The notes below the pieces were generated by a model that made no database searches, had not been told where the DNA came from, and saw only the letters and a program-made list of their open reading frames with translations. A stretch of 64,000 bases of DNA from Dehalococcoidales bacterium (GTDB lineage Bacteria; Chloroflexota; Dehalococcoidia; Dehalococcoidales; UBA5760), in contig JAQUQE010000004.1 of NCBI GenBank assembly GCA_028716225.1, forward strand, positions 62,001-126,000, given 5' to 3'. The position numbers and the translations under genes are program-made. Below, one piece after another: positions 51,376 to 60,741 of this stretch (its first letter is position 1; each line of letters opens with the position of its first letter).

Positions 51376-51954
51376 TTGGAGCAGATTCGCTCTTTTATTG
51401 CGATTGAACTACCCGGCGACCTGAAGTTACAACTGGAACACCTTGAGGAACAACTGAAAGCGAGTAAGCAGCCATGGGTAAAATGGGTCAGTCCGGGCAG
51501 TATTCACCTGACGCTGAAGTTCCTCGATAGCGTACCTGTTGATAAGACCGGCGAAATAACCGGGGCGATAGCAGAGGCAGTACGGGGAATTACCCCCTTT
51601 CAACTTAAGTTTGAAGGGCTGGGGGTCTTTCCCAATCTCAGAATGGCTCAGGTAGCCTGGGTAGGAGTAAGCGGAGAAGCTGAAAAACTCAAGCGACTTC
51701 AAGGACAGATTGACACCAGCCTGTCCCGGCTAGGGTTTACTCCTGAGTCACGGCCCTTCACACCGCACCTGACCATAGCCCGCATCAGAAGTCAGGCATC
51801 ACCTGACGAAAGGATCCGCTTCGGGCAGCTTATCGCCGACACCAAATTCACCGCTTGCAGCATCGGGGTAGACGGCATCAGTCTGATGAAAAGCCAGTTG
51901 AGCAGGGAAGGGGCTATCTACAGCCGGATTAGCCTGACCAAGCTGGCAAAATGA
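51376..51954 (+). CDS. thpR: RNA 2',3'-cyclic phosphodiesterase
   Basis: A 192-residue 2H phosphoesterase with both His-x-Thr/Ser-x motifs: HLTLKFLD (about residues 48-55) and HLTIARIR (about 135-142). It opens with RSFIAIELPGDLK, as in the ThpR/LigT group. It hydrolyses 2',3'-cyclic phosphates on RNA ends. TTG start 9 nt after the amidohydrolase stop. Confidence 0.93.
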   Translation: MEQIRSFIAIELPGDLKLQLEHLEEQLKASKQPWVKWVSPGSIHLTLKFLDSVPVDKTGEITGAIAEAVRGITPFQLKFEGLGVFPNLRMAQVAWVGVSGEAEKLKRLQGQIDTSLSRLGFTPESRPFTPHLTIARIRSQASPDERIRFGQLIADTKFTACSIGVDGISLMKSQLSREGAIYSRISLTKLAK

Positions 51955-52030
51955 TACGAGCGACTGTTGTAAACCAACAACCGTCCAGTGTATACTGAAT
52001 AAGATTAATTTCGGTTGGGAGGTGGACTTA

Positions 52031-52243
52031 ATGGACCAAGTTTACTGGCCTAAATGTCAAAAGTGCCAGAATGGAGACCTGGTACCCCTGTCTGATTTTG
52101 GCAGTCAAGGAGCAGCTATCCACTACAAAGCCTGGGTTTGTACCAATCCTGATTGCGGTTTTAACCTGAAAATCAGGAATGGCGACGTATATATTAACGA
52201 GCCTATCATGAGCGGAGCGACCCACAATACCCGGTCCCACTAA
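52031..52243 (+). CDS. small zinc-ribbon protein
   Basis: A 70-residue protein with Cys-Gln-Lys-Cys (about residues 9-12) and Cys-Thr-Asn-Pro-Asp-Cys (about 37-42), a zinc ribbon on two short hairpins. ATG 52031 is preferred over GTG 52022 because GGAGGT ends 7 nt before it. No family name is recognised; it precedes comF by about 50 nt. Confidence 0.7.
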   Translation: MDQVYWPKCQKCQNGDLVPLSDFGSQGAAIHYKAWVCTNPDCGFNLKIRNGDVYINEPIMSGATHNTRSH

Positions 52244-52295
52244 ATGCTGGAATAATCAATTCCTGAATCCGGATTACGGACTGTAGGTGGCAGCT

Positions 52296-52997
52296 GTGCT
52301 TTCTCAAGCAGCTAAACTCAAAAGGGTAGCGCTTGACTTGCTTTTCCCTAAGTGGTGTGTAGGCTGCGGCAAAGAGGGTAGCTTCATCTGCGATTCCTGC
52401 TTCCAGTCGCTGCTACGGATCATGCCGCCGCTTTGCCCGCGCTGCGGCAAGCCCCAAGCCAGCGGAATACTTTGCGCCAACTGTGTTAGCTGGCCGGCGG
52501 CAATAGATGGCATTCGTTCCCCCTTTCAATTCCACGGGGTGATGCGTAAGGCCATTCACCAGCTAAAATACGGAAACCTCAGAGCTATATCCGAGCCGTT
52601 GGCAGGACTGCTAAGCAACTGCCTCACCAACCATCGCTTGCCATCAGAGGTCCTGGTCCCGGTACCGCTGCACTCAAAGAGACTGAGGGAACGCGGTTAC
52701 AATCAGTCCGGGCTGCTGACCCGGGAACTGGCTAAACTGACCGGACTGCCGGTAGTAGATGGGTGTCTTATCCGGGAGAGGCTGGCTCCTCCTCAGGCCA
52801 AGACACAAAACGTTAAAGAACGTAGAGATAATGTGGCCGACGCCTTTACCTGCCGGGACCATCGGCTGAAGGGCAGTCAGGTATTGCTCGTAGATGATGT
52901 CACCACATCGGGAGCCACCCTTGATTCCTGTGCCGCAGCGTTGAAAGATGCCGGGGCCGCATCGGTCTGGGGGCTGGTTCTGGCAATAGAGATTTAG
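52296..52997 (+). CDS. comF: ComF-family phosphoribosyltransferase-like protein
   Basis: A 233-residue ComF protein. The N-terminus has a four-Cys zinc knuckle (CVGCGKEGSFICDSC and CPRCGKPQ...CANC). The C-terminal phosphoribosyltransferase domain ends with the PRPP loop VLLVDDVTTSGATLDSCA. ComF proteins act in DNA uptake or recombination. GTG 52296 is selected because AGGTGG lies 5 nt upstream. Followed 51 nt later by hpf. Confidence 0.9.
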   Translation: MLSQAAKLKRVALDLLFPKWCVGCGKEGSFICDSCFQSLLRIMPPLCPRCGKPQASGILCANCVSWPAAIDGIRSPFQFHGVMRKAIHQLKYGNLRAISEPLAGLLSNCLTNHRLPSEVLVPVPLHSKRLRERGYNQSGLLTRELAKLTGLPVVDGCLIRERLAPPQAKTQNVKERRDNVADAFTCRDHRLKGSQVLLVDDVTTSGATLDSCAAALKDAGAASVWGLVLAIEI

Positions 52998-53048
52998 CAG
53001 CATGGATAAAAGTGGATAATACTATTATTGTATCGGGAGTTTAAAGAT

Positions 53049-53594
53049 ATGGAGTTAATAATAACCGCTAAGAATATGGAGATATCGCCGGAGGTACGCA
53101 GCTATATCGAGCGAAAACTGGGTAAGCTAGAACGTTATTTACCCGATGCCGCCGAGGTAAGGGTAGAAATCTTCGAAGAAAAGACTAAGTCCCCCCAGCA
53201 GCACTTTGTGGTGCAGGCAACAGTAAACGGTAGCGGCACCAAGCTCCGCAGTGAAGAAAGAGCGGCTGACCTGTTCACCGCTATCAACCGGGTAGTTGCC
53301 GTGACAAACCGGCAGATAACGCACCATAAGGAGAAACGGGATGACCGGCGTAAGGGCAGCCTACCGGGCCGGAATAAACCGGATGTTGAGGGAGAGACAG
53401 CACAGCCCACGGCCGGGGTAGTCAAGGTCAAACGTTTTGCTGTGGAAACGATGCCGGTTGAGGAAGCCATCTACCAGATGGAGGCTCTGGGACATGATTT
53501 CTTCCTCTTCCTCAATGATGGTACGGGGAAGATCAATCTGCTATACCGCCGTAAGGACAATAACTACGGAATCATAGAGCCCGAGGGGGTATAA
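53049..53594 (+). CDS. hpf: ribosome hibernation promoting factor, long form
   Basis: A 181-residue protein. Residues 1-100 are the S30AE ribosome-binding domain (MELIITAKNMEISPEVRSYI), a linker with many basic residues follows, and the C-terminal dimerisation domain (VKVKRFAVETMPVEEAIYQM, about residues 126-145) marks the long form that makes 100S dimers alone. ATG 53049 follows GGGAG. It quiets ribosomes during starvation. Confidence 0.93.
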   Translation: MELIITAKNMEISPEVRSYIERKLGKLERYLPDAAEVRVEIFEEKTKSPQQHFVVQATVNGSGTKLRSEERAADLFTAINRVVAVTNRQITHHKEKRDDRRKGSLPGRNKPDVEGETAQPTAGVVKVKRFAVETMPVEEAIYQMEALGHDFFLFLNDGTGKINLLYRRKDNNYGIIEPEGV

Positions 53595-53626
53595 CCAAAG
53601 GCCAGTCCAGTTGCCGGGGTAGGTAA

Positions 53627-54151
53627 ATGGCAGAAGGGATAAAAGGTATCATATTTAGTACCAGGATGGGTTGGATGGGGATAATGGGTTCGGCGCAGGG
53701 GGTACTAAGTATAATCCTGCCCCGGTCCTCCCGGCAACAAGCCCGGGAGCTATTGGGCAACCGGATAAGATATACTCCGGCCCCACCCCACCTTTTCGAT
53801 GACCTGGTGGAACGCCTGAAGGATTATATTGACGGTAGACGGGTGGACTTTCCCGACCGGCTCGACCTCTCCGGAGCCACACCCTTCCAACATGCGGTAT
53901 GGGAGACGACCAAGCTTATCCCTTATGGTGAGACCAGGACTTACGCCTGGGTGTCCAGACAGATTAACAAGCCAAGGGCAGCCAGGGCGGTAGGACAGGC
54001 TCTGGGTAACAATCCGTTACCTATCATTATTCCCTGCCACCGTGTCATTAGAGGTGATGGTTCTCCCGGCGGCTTCAGTAACGGCATCGAGATAAAAAAG
54101 CGCCTTCTTTCCCTAGAGAACCCGGCTTTCACGTTCCCGCCTCGTTCTTAG
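53627..54151 (+). CDS. ogt: methylated-DNA-protein cysteine methyltransferase
   Basis: A 174-residue O6-alkylguanine repair protein. The helix-turn-helix region (TPFQHAVWETTKLIPYGETRTY) and the acceptor motif IIPCHRVIRGDG, whose Cys takes the alkyl group, are intact. The N-terminal domain is short. It is convergent with radC, overlapping it by 4 nt at the stop codons. Confidence 0.93.
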   Translation: MAEGIKGIIFSTRMGWMGIMGSAQGVLSIILPRSSRQQARELLGNRIRYTPAPPHLFDDLVERLKDYIDGRRVDFPDRLDLSGATPFQHAVWETTKLIPYGETRTYAWVSRQINKPRAARAVGQALGNNPLPIIIPCHRVIRGDGSPGGFSNGIEIKKRLLSLENPAFTFPPRS

Positions 54152-54855
54152 TTTCGGAAGGCAGCCTCGTATTCCTCAATCAACCCTTCTCCGGCAAAGC
54201 TGAAGTAGGTATTATCGCCGATTATGATATGGTCCAGTACCTTAATCTGCATAACACCCGCCGCATAGACCAGGTCCCGGGTCACTTCCCGGTCACTCTG
54301 GCTAGGTACCGGGTCTCCCGAAGGGTGGTTATGAGCAAAGATCAGTGAGACCGCGTTATGCTTTATGGCGCCTTCGATAACCTGCCGGGGAGATACAGCA
54401 CTACTGTTCACCGTGCCCTGAAAAAGATCGGCGGTTTCAATAATCTGATTTCGGCTGTTCAAGTAGATAACCTTGAATACCTCCTTCTTAAGATCTCTCA
54501 TTGAGTGGTAGAGGTAGTCAAAGATTTCCCGGGATGACTGATAGACCGGCCTATCAATAAGCCTCTCCTTGAGAAATTTCCTGGCTGTTTCCTGCACCAG
54601 CTTGATGCCGAGGACATTATGAGGCCCGATGCCGGCTATCTCCTCCAGTTCCTCCATAGAAGCCTCCAGAACGCCTCTTAGGGTCTTGAACCTCTCGATA
54701 GCTCCCTTAGCCTGCTGCTTGCAGTCCTTACGCGGTGAGCCCAGGGTTAACAGTAGCTCCACAATCTCGTAGTCCTGGAAACCGGTCAGGCCCCCCTGAA
54801 GAAACCTCTCCCGCAACCTTTTTCTGTGCCCCTGCGATGTATCTTTTGCCGGCAT
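54148..54855 (-). CDS. radC: RadC-family JAB/MPN metalloprotein
   Basis: A 235-residue RadC. A helix-hairpin-helix region lies near the middle (EIAGIGPHNVLGIKLV) and a JAMM/MPN domain at the end with HNHPSGDPVPSQSD, the His-x-His-x10-Asp zinc motif. The name implies DNA repair, but that role is unproved and JAB proteases are alternatives. ATG start; the gene lies after a small zinc-ribbon gene on the same strand. Confidence 0.92.
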   Translation of the reverse strand: MPAKDTSQGHRKRLRERFLQGGLTGFQDYEIVELLLTLGSPRKDCKQQAKGAIERFKTLRGVLEASMEELEEIAGIGPHNVLGIKLVQETARKFLKERLIDRPVYQSSREIFDYLYHSMRDLKKEVFKVIYLNSRNQIIETADLFQGTVNSSAVSPRQVIEGAIKHNAVSLIFAHNHPSGDPVPSQSDREVTRDLVYAAGVMQIKVLDHIIIGDNTYFSFAGEGLIEEYEAAFRN

Positions 54856-54927
54856 TTTTACTGTTTCCTCGTGCTACCGTGTTATCAAAGGCTTCCGAAT
54901 GAGTCGGTTCTATCCGACCGGAGATCT

Positions 54928-55140
54928 TCACCGTCCACCCGATCCGTAGCTTGGCGACGGGAAGTGTTTACGGTACATTCTACATCTTTCGTTGGCGCAG
55001 GACCAGGCTACTATCCTGGTAAAGAAAACCATCCTCTTGGCTTTGATCGGGTACACCTCGGGGTGACCGCAGAAAGGACATAACGGCGTGCCTCTCGGCC
55101 CCCTGCCGTGTATACGGTATTCGTCTTCTCTCTTCGGCAC
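54928..55140 (-). CDS. small zinc-ribbon-like protein
   Basis: A 70-residue protein with Cys-Pro-Phe-Cys (about residues 21-24) and Cys-Ala-Asn-Glu-Arg-Cys (about 48-53), probably one zinc site. GTG 55140 is preferred over ATG 55152 because GGAGG lies 5 nt before the GTG. No family is recognised. It lies 72 nt upstream of radC on the same strand. Confidence 0.6.
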   Translation of the reverse strand: MPKREDEYRIHGRGPRGTPLCPFCGHPEVYPIKAKRMVFFTRIVAWSCANERCRMYRKHFPSPSYGSGGR

Positions 55141-55290
55141 CTTAGCCTCCATCGTCCCGGCAAGACCACTGCGTTTTCCCGTTAATCATTAATCGATGCC
55201 GCAAGCAGATAGCCCCCCTTTTGTTAGTAGTATACACCACGCACCTTCGTGCTTGCCAGACTGCCTTCTCATCATCAGAGTCCGGCGATA

Positions 55291-55299
55291 TGATATAAT
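55291..55299 (+). promoter_or_regulatory. extended -10 of the SHOCT-protein gene
   Basis: TGA-TATAAT (hexamer 55294-55299), about 60 nt before the start codon, with no clear -35. Confidence 0.35.
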
Positions 55300-55358
55300 A
55301 TTATGATTATGACATAAGCTCGTTTGTACAGGCATGGTCAGCCTGTTAAGATGGAGTG

Positions 55359-55955
55359 ATGAAGCATACCCCGGAAGAAAAACAAAGGTACGTTGACCAG
55401 TTAAGGGCTTCGATCGAGGAAGGGGAGCGGTTGGTGAAGGGCAGGGGGCAGTCAATGAGCCCCATCCTGATGGACGCCAGGGGCATTGACGGCCACCTGG
55501 TACTTCTGGAGAACGGCATCCGTATCAAGCGTAGCGACCCGATGGTCTTTCTGACTCAAGGGATCAAGGGGGACAAGGAAATACCTTTCTCCCAGATAGC
55601 ATCAATACAGATCAGAAAGGCAGGGACCTTTGCCAACGGCTATATCCGGTTCTCTCTCATCGAGGGAGTGGCAACAGAGAGGCAAACAAACGATACCAGT
55701 CGGGAGGAGAATACGGTAACGTTCAAGGCTGCCCAGCAGTCAGCCTTCGAAGGCATCAAGACAGTAATCGAGGCGAAGGTGGCTGCTGCCAGAACGGCTG
55801 TTCCCAGAACGACTGCTCCCCACCTACTCCACGGGGCGGCGCCACAGACGTTTTCTTATATCGACGAGCTGGAGAAGCTGGCATCGCTTAAGGACAGGTG
55901 TATAATTAGCGAGGAAGAGTTCGCTGCCAAGAAGCGGCAGATACTGGGGATATAG
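55359..55955 (+). CDS. DUF4429/SHOCT-type protein
   Basis: A 198-residue protein. The middle part (LVLLENGIRIKRSDPMVFL..., FSQIASIQIRKAG, GYIRFSL) resembles the PH-like DUF4429 fold. The last 35 residues are a SHOCT helix pair, YIDELEKLASLKDRCIISEEEFAAKKRQIL. Such proteins are common and unexplained; SHOCT often mediates oligomer formation. The GTG just before the ATG is an equally possible start. It converges on dnaE. Confidence 0.82.
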   Translation: MKHTPEEKQRYVDQLRASIEEGERLVKGRGQSMSPILMDARGIDGHLVLLENGIRIKRSDPMVFLTQGIKGDKEIPFSQIASIQIRKAGTFANGYIRFSLIEGVATERQTNDTSREENTVTFKAAQQSAFEGIKTVIEAKVAAARTAVPRTTAPHLLHGAAPQTFSYIDELEKLASLKDRCIISEEEFAAKKRQILGI

Positions 55956-55973
55956 AAAATATACGGCTATATT

Positions 55974-58900
55974 TTATTTAATCACCCTGATACTATCCTC
56001 ACCGACCAGTTCTGACAGACTCGTAAGAAGCTCAGGGCAACAGTCGACCTTCAGGTTTGGCAGTTTAAGGGTCTTCACATTTTCCTCATTGGTAACATTA
56101 AGCCGGACCTCATCATTACCGGGAAACCCGCTCAGTGTGTCAACCAGTTCTTTTAAACGAGCGAGGTCCCCCGCTTTATCATCGGTTTGGGTAATACTGA
56201 TTATCAGACGGCCCGTTACCGGTGCCGCCTGGGATAACGACGGCGCTTCCTCAGCCTCAGGAACATCCGACAGATCAACAGGGGCCGTCTCCGGCTGATA
56301 GTAGCGAACTGAATCACAGTTCAGACGTATCTGATCATCTTTTTGCCTTACCTTGCCTTCAACCAGCAGCATATTCCCCTCCTGCCACAGGTCCCTGGTA
56401 TCGGCATACACTCTGGGCCAGACCATAACCTCGATTCTACCGTCAAGGTCTTCCAAGACCGCGCTGGCAAAGGGCTTGCCGTCTCTGGTGAGCAGATAGC
56501 GCACCGAGCCAACCATACCCGCCGCTACCACGTTTTGCCCTACCATACCGACATCAATCTGCCCGCATAGTGTGGCGTTGAACAAGGCCCCCTTCCTGAT
56601 CAGTGCACTGAAGGGATGCTCAGAGAGATATACTCCCATAAGCTCCTTTTCCCAGGACAGCTTCTCCCTGACCGGGATGTCGTCGCCCTCCAGATCAAGG
56701 CCGGGCTTGGGAACCGGCATCGCTTCGCCCCACAAATCAAACATGGTGGACTGCCCCGTCGACCGCAGGCGCTGTTCCCGCTGTGCCAGAGAAAGGATGC
56801 CGTTGATATTCCCGAGCAGGCTGCCGCGACTGCCCAGACGGTCCAGAGCGCCGCTTTTGATCAGGCTCTCCAGTATCCGTTTATTGATGCCGCTCAAGTC
56901 GACACGGTGACAGAGGTCATCAATAGACCTGAAATCACCGCCCCGATCACGCTCGGCAATAATCGGCTCAACCGGTCCGAGCCCCACATTTTTGATGTCA
57001 CTCAAGCCGAAGCGGATGGCTGAAGTACCATCGCCAATCTTCTCTATGGAGAAGCCCGCCCGGCTACGGTTTATATCAGGAGGCAGCACGGCAATACCCA
57101 GACGGCGGCATTCAGAGACGGCACTGGCCACCTTCTCGGACTGCCCGCTGTTGGCGATAAGGAAGGCGGTGATATACTCAGCCGGGTAATTCGCTTTGAG
57201 GTAGGCGGTTTGATAGGCAATCAGGGCGTAGCTGGTACTATGTGCCTTGTTGAAGGCATAGCCGGCGAAGGGTTCAATCAGCTTGAAGACTGTCTCGGCC
57301 AGTTCAGCAGAGAATCCTTTCTGCTCGGCCCGGGTAATGAAGTTGTGTCTCTCTTTTTTCATAACCTCAGGAATCTTCTTACCCATTGCCTTACGAAAAA
57401 TATCAGCCTCGCCCAGGCTGTAGCCGGCGAATTCCCGTACGATGAAGAGCACCTGGTCCTGATAAACAATCACCCCGTAGGTCTCTTCAAGGATACTGGT
57501 CAGGGCGGGATGGGGATAGCGGATGGGTTCTATACCGTGTTTGGCTTTGATGAAGGTGGGAATATGCTCCATGGGCCCGGGGCGGTACAGTGCCACCATA
57601 GCGGAAATATCGCTGAAAGTAGTCGGCTTAAGCTCCCTGATGTAGCGACGCATGCCGCTGCCCTCCAGCTGGAAAACGCCGGCGGTCTCCCCGGAGGCGA
57701 GTAACTCAAAAGTCTTAGCGTCATCCATCGGGATATTACCCAGGTCGATATTCACGCCGCAGTTCTTACCGATAATATCCTTGGCAATACCCAGAATGGT
57801 AAGGTTGGCCAAGCCCAGAAAGTCCATTTTAAGCAGTCCGATATGGGCGATATCTCCCATACTGAACTGGGTCATCACCAGTTCCTGACCGTTACCCTTG
57901 CTTACCCGCTGTAGCGGGACGTACTTGGTGAGGGAATCCCTGGCGATTACGACGCCGGCGGCGTGAGTACTGGCATGGCGGGCGATACCCTCCACCCTGC
58001 TGGCTGAGTCAATCAGATTACGGACTACGGCATCCGCTTTGTAGGCGCTGCTAAGCTCGGCATTTTCCGCCATGGCCCGCGCCAGAGTCATACCCGGAGC
58101 GGGCGGCACCAGTCTGGCGACCCGATCAACATCACCGTAGGACATGGCCAGCGCCCGACCCACATCCCGGATGGCTGCCCTGGCGCCCAGCGTGCCGAAG
58201 GTGATAATCTGGGCCACGTGGTCCGTTCCGTATTTCTGCGAAACATAAGCAATAACCTCGTCACGGCGCCCATCCTCGAAGTCCAGGTCTATATCCGGCA
58301 TCTCCTTACGCTCTACGTTAAGAAAGCGCTCGAAGACCAGCTTGTTCTCAATGGGGTCAATCCCGGTGATGCCCAGGCAGTAAAGAACAATACTAGCCGC
58401 CGCACTGCCTCTAACCCCGAACAGAATGCTCTGTTCTTTGGCAAAGGTGATGATATCCCAGACAACCAGGAAGTAGCTGGCGAACCGGGTCTTTTCGATT
58501 ACCTCCAGCTCGTAGTCAAGCTGCTGCTTTACCTCTGCAGTCGGCCTGGGATAGCGCTCGGTGAAACCCTGCCGGCAGATATCGGCCAGAAACTGGTCGG
58601 CGGTCTGTCCCGGCGGCAGCCCTACCTCAGGAAGGTGCAGCCGGTCAAACTCAAGCTCCAGGTTGCACATCAGGGCGATAAGCCCGGTGTTTTCCACCGC
58701 CTCGGGGATGTCACGATAAAGCTCCGCCATCTCATCGGGACTCCTTAAGTAAAAGAAGTCGCCCGCCATCTTCATTCTCTTTTCATCATAGATGGAGGTG
58801 TTCCTGCCGATGCACATCAGAAGGTCATGGGTCGGCGCATCCTCACGGTTGATGTAATGGGTATCATTGGTGGCTACCAGCGGGATATCCAGCTCACGGC

Positions 58901-59465
58901 CCATTGCAATAAGGGACTGATTCACCCTCTCCAGTTCGATAATCGGGTGTCTCTGTATCTCCAGGTAGAAGTCGCCAAAGGTCTGCTTATACCACCTGGC
59001 AGCCTCTTTAGCTTTCTCAAGACAGCCTTCACTGACCAGGCGGGGAATCTCACCGGCCAGGCAAGCGGAGAGGGCGATCAGTCCCTGGTGATGCTGCTCA
59101 AGGAGTTTCTTGTCTACTCTGGGCCTGTAATAGAATCCCTCAAGGTGTGCCTTGGTGACGAGCTGTATCAGGTTCTGGTATCCCGTCCCGTCCTTAGCCA
59201 GCAGGACAAGGTGATAATAATCCTTATCCTGTACGCTGCGAGCAGAGCGTTCGCCGGGGGTTAGATAGACCTCACAGCCGATGATGGGCTTTATGCCGGC
59301 CGCTCTGGCGGTACGGTAGAACTCAATGGCACCGTACATAACCCCGTGGTCGGTTATCGCCAGGCTTGCCATTCCCAGCTCTTTAGCCCGCTGGACCAGC
59401 TGGGGAATACGGCACATACCGTCAAGCAGGCTGTATTCGGTATGGACATGGAGATGAGTAAACAT
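55974..59465 (-). CDS. dnaE: DNA polymerase III alpha subunit
   Basis: A 1163-residue replicative polymerase. The PHP domain starts with HLHVHTEYSLLDG and holds its metal-binding His residues. The palm carries PDIDLDFEDGRRDEVI, the C-family catalytic aspartates, and FGVRGSAAASIV precedes it. The C-terminus has the helix-hairpin-helix and OB regions. ATG 59465 is chosen over GTG 59471 because AAGGGTG lies just upstream. A TGC-TATAAT box lies at 59515-59520, giving a leader of about 45 nt. Confidence 0.97.
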   Translation of the reverse strand: MFTHLHVHTEYSLLDGMCRIPQLVQRAKELGMASLAITDHGVMYGAIEFYRTARAAGIKPIIGCEVYLTPGERSARSVQDKDYYHLVLLAKDGTGYQNLIQLVTKAHLEGFYYRPRVDKKLLEQHHQGLIALSACLAGEIPRLVSEGCLEKAKEAARWYKQTFGDFYLEIQRHPIIELERVNQSLIAMGRELDIPLVATNDTHYINREDAPTHDLLMCIGRNTSIYDEKRMKMAGDFFYLRSPDEMAELYRDIPEAVENTGLIALMCNLELEFDRLHLPEVGLPPGQTADQFLADICRQGFTERYPRPTAEVKQQLDYELEVIEKTRFASYFLVVWDIITFAKEQSILFGVRGSAAASIVLYCLGITGIDPIENKLVFERFLNVERKEMPDIDLDFEDGRRDEVIAYVSQKYGTDHVAQIITFGTLGARAAIRDVGRALAMSYGDVDRVARLVPPAPGMTLARAMAENAELSSAYKADAVVRNLIDSASRVEGIARHASTHAAGVVIARDSLTKYVPLQRVSKGNGQELVMTQFSMGDIAHIGLLKMDFLGLANLTILGIAKDIIGKNCGVNIDLGNIPMDDAKTFELLASGETAGVFQLEGSGMRRYIRELKPTTFSDISAMVALYRPGPMEHIPTFIKAKHGIEPIRYPHPALTSILEETYGVIVYQDQVLFIVREFAGYSLGEADIFRKAMGKKIPEVMKKERHNFITRAEQKGFSAELAETVFKLIEPFAGYAFNKAHSTSYALIAYQTAYLKANYPAEYITAFLIANSGQSEKVASAVSECRRLGIAVLPPDINRSRAGFSIEKIGDGTSAIRFGLSDIKNVGLGPVEPIIAERDRGGDFRSIDDLCHRVDLSGINKRILESLIKSGALDRLGSRGSLLGNINGILSLAQREQRLRSTGQSTMFDLWGEAMPVPKPGLDLEGDDIPVREKLSWEKELMGVYLSEHPFSALIRKGALFNATLCGQIDVGMVGQNVVAAGMVGSVRYLLTRDGKPFASAVLEDLDGRIEVMVWPRVYADTRDLWQEGNMLLVEGKVRQKDDQIRLNCDSVRYYQPETAPVDLSDVPEAEEAPSLSQAAPVTGRLIISITQTDDKAGDLARLKELVDTLSGFPGNDEVRLNVTNEENVKTLKLPNLKVDCCPELLTSLSELVGEDSIRVIK

Positions 59466-59514
59466 GAGCACCCTTCTAGCTGTGGTACCTGTTTTCTGAT
59501 AGAGTTTACCTGTA

Positions 59515-59523
59515 ATTATAGCA
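59515..59523 (-). promoter_or_regulatory. extended -10 of dnaE
   Basis: Minus strand TGC-TATAAT (hexamer 59520-59515), with no -35 match. The same TGC-TATAAT form is seen before polA and the amidohydrolase. Confidence 0.45.
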
Positions 59524-59607
59524 CAGGGGCTGGCTACCGGAGTATTCTTTGCTTTTGATTCTTAACCGTGTAAAATCTAGGTACCTGCGATTGGAGACAA
59601 AGGAAAT

Positions 59608-60303
59608 TTGAGAGTTCTCGGTAATATCGCTAAGTGGCTGTTTATCTTCAGCCTACCCGCCTTGCTGATATCGGCGGCGGTTAATTTTGAATTCAACAGT
59701 CTCTGGCTGTATAGAAACGGCTTTGAGAAGTATAACGTAAGCAGAGCTACCGGCCTGGACAAAGCGGAGCTTGAGAAGGTAGCCAGCGGGCTGATTGGCT
59801 ATTTTAACTCCGGTGACGAATATATCAGCCTGACCGTGGTCAAGAATGGGGAGCCCTTAGAGCTGTTCAACCAGCAGGAGGTGGTCCACCTTAAGGATGT
59901 CAAGGCACTGGTACAGATGAACCGCCGTCTCCTACTGGGGATGGCGGTCTATGTCGGGCTCTACGCCGGCATCTCTCTTTTCCGGCGCGGGAAGCAGTAC
60001 CGACGCCGGCTGGCGCGGTCGGTGTTTATCGGCTCAATCATCACCCTGGGGATAATAATCGTCCTGGGAGCAGGTTCAATGCTGCTCGACTTCGACGAGT
60101 TATTCACCCGGTTCCACCTCGTTGCCTTCACCAACGATCTGTGGATGCTCGACCCGGCTACAGACTACCTGATAATGCTCTTCCCGGAGGGTTTCTGGTA
60201 TGACTCGGCCGTGCTCCTGGGCCAGATAACCGCCGCTGCAGCAGGTACGCTATGCGTAATAAGCAGGCTGTATTTGAAAAGGGCAAAAAAGCAGCCGGAT
60301 TAA
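59608..60303 (+). CDS. DUF1461/TIGR01906 membrane protein, Lit-type lipoprotein transacylase homologue
   Basis: A 231-residue protein with four spans (about 8-27, 105-122, 140-160, 200-225) and one large outside loop (about 28-104). It has the two conserved His regions of the TIGR01906 family: His94 in VVHLKDVKAL and His170 in FTRFHLVAFTNDLWMLDPATDYLI, the latter followed by the LFPEGFWYD signature. In firmicutes members of this family (Lit) move an acyl chain within lipoproteins to form lyso-lipoproteins. Here the activity is inferred. TTG start with AAAGGAAA just upstream. Divergent from dnaE. Confidence 0.82.
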   Translation: MRVLGNIAKWLFIFSLPALLISAAVNFEFNSLWLYRNGFEKYNVSRATGLDKAELEKVASGLIGYFNSGDEYISLTVVKNGEPLELFNQQEVVHLKDVKALVQMNRRLLLGMAVYVGLYAGISLFRRGKQYRRRLARSVFIGSIITLGIIIVLGAGSMLLDFDELFTRFHLVAFTNDLWMLDPATDYLIMLFPEGFWYDSAVLLGQITAAAAGTLCVISRLYLKRAKKQPD

Positions 60304-60376
60304 GAGTGTTGTCTCAACCGGGTTAGCTCACCACTATCCGTAGGAGTTCAACAGGAGATGCCCTACCCCTTCACGA

Positions 60377-60607
60377 TTAGTGATTACAGCTCTGACAGCT
60401 ACTGGCATCACAGCCCGAACAGGAACTACCGCCAATAGAGGTGGTAACACCACCGGCATCTTTGGAGAAGGAGGCAAAGGCAGAGGGCACCCGCCCGGCA
60501 CTATTCTGACAGCGAGGGCAGCAGGCCGTCTCGTCAGAATCGCTTACCTTACGGAGCAGTTCAAACTTCAACTTACAACCGGGGCAGAGATATTCATATA
60601 GCGGCAT
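60377..60607 (-). CDS. FmdB-family zinc-ribbon protein
   Basis: A 76-residue protein opening with PLYEYLCPGCKLKFELL, the FmdB regulatory-domain signature, with a Cys-x2-Cys and a second knuckle CCPRCQ. The tail is rich in Gly, Ser and Cys (SSCSGCDASSCQSCNH) and could bind a further metal. Such proteins often sit beside amidase or redox genes; the role is unknown. ATG 60607 is preferred over GTG 60619. Divergent from trxA. Confidence 0.85.
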   Translation of the reverse strand: MPLYEYLCPGCKLKFELLRKVSDSDETACCPRCQNSAGRVPSAFASFSKDAGGVTTSIGGSSCSGCDASSCQSCNH

Positions 60608-60741
60608 ACACTTACTCACCCAGGATTAGTCTAATCTTTTTCTCTTTTGTCGTCAATGACTTTATGATGCGGTTTACTTGACGCTTCGGGAAGCAAAGCA
60701 TTACCATAGATTGAATAGTTCTATGATAAGGAGGCGGTATA

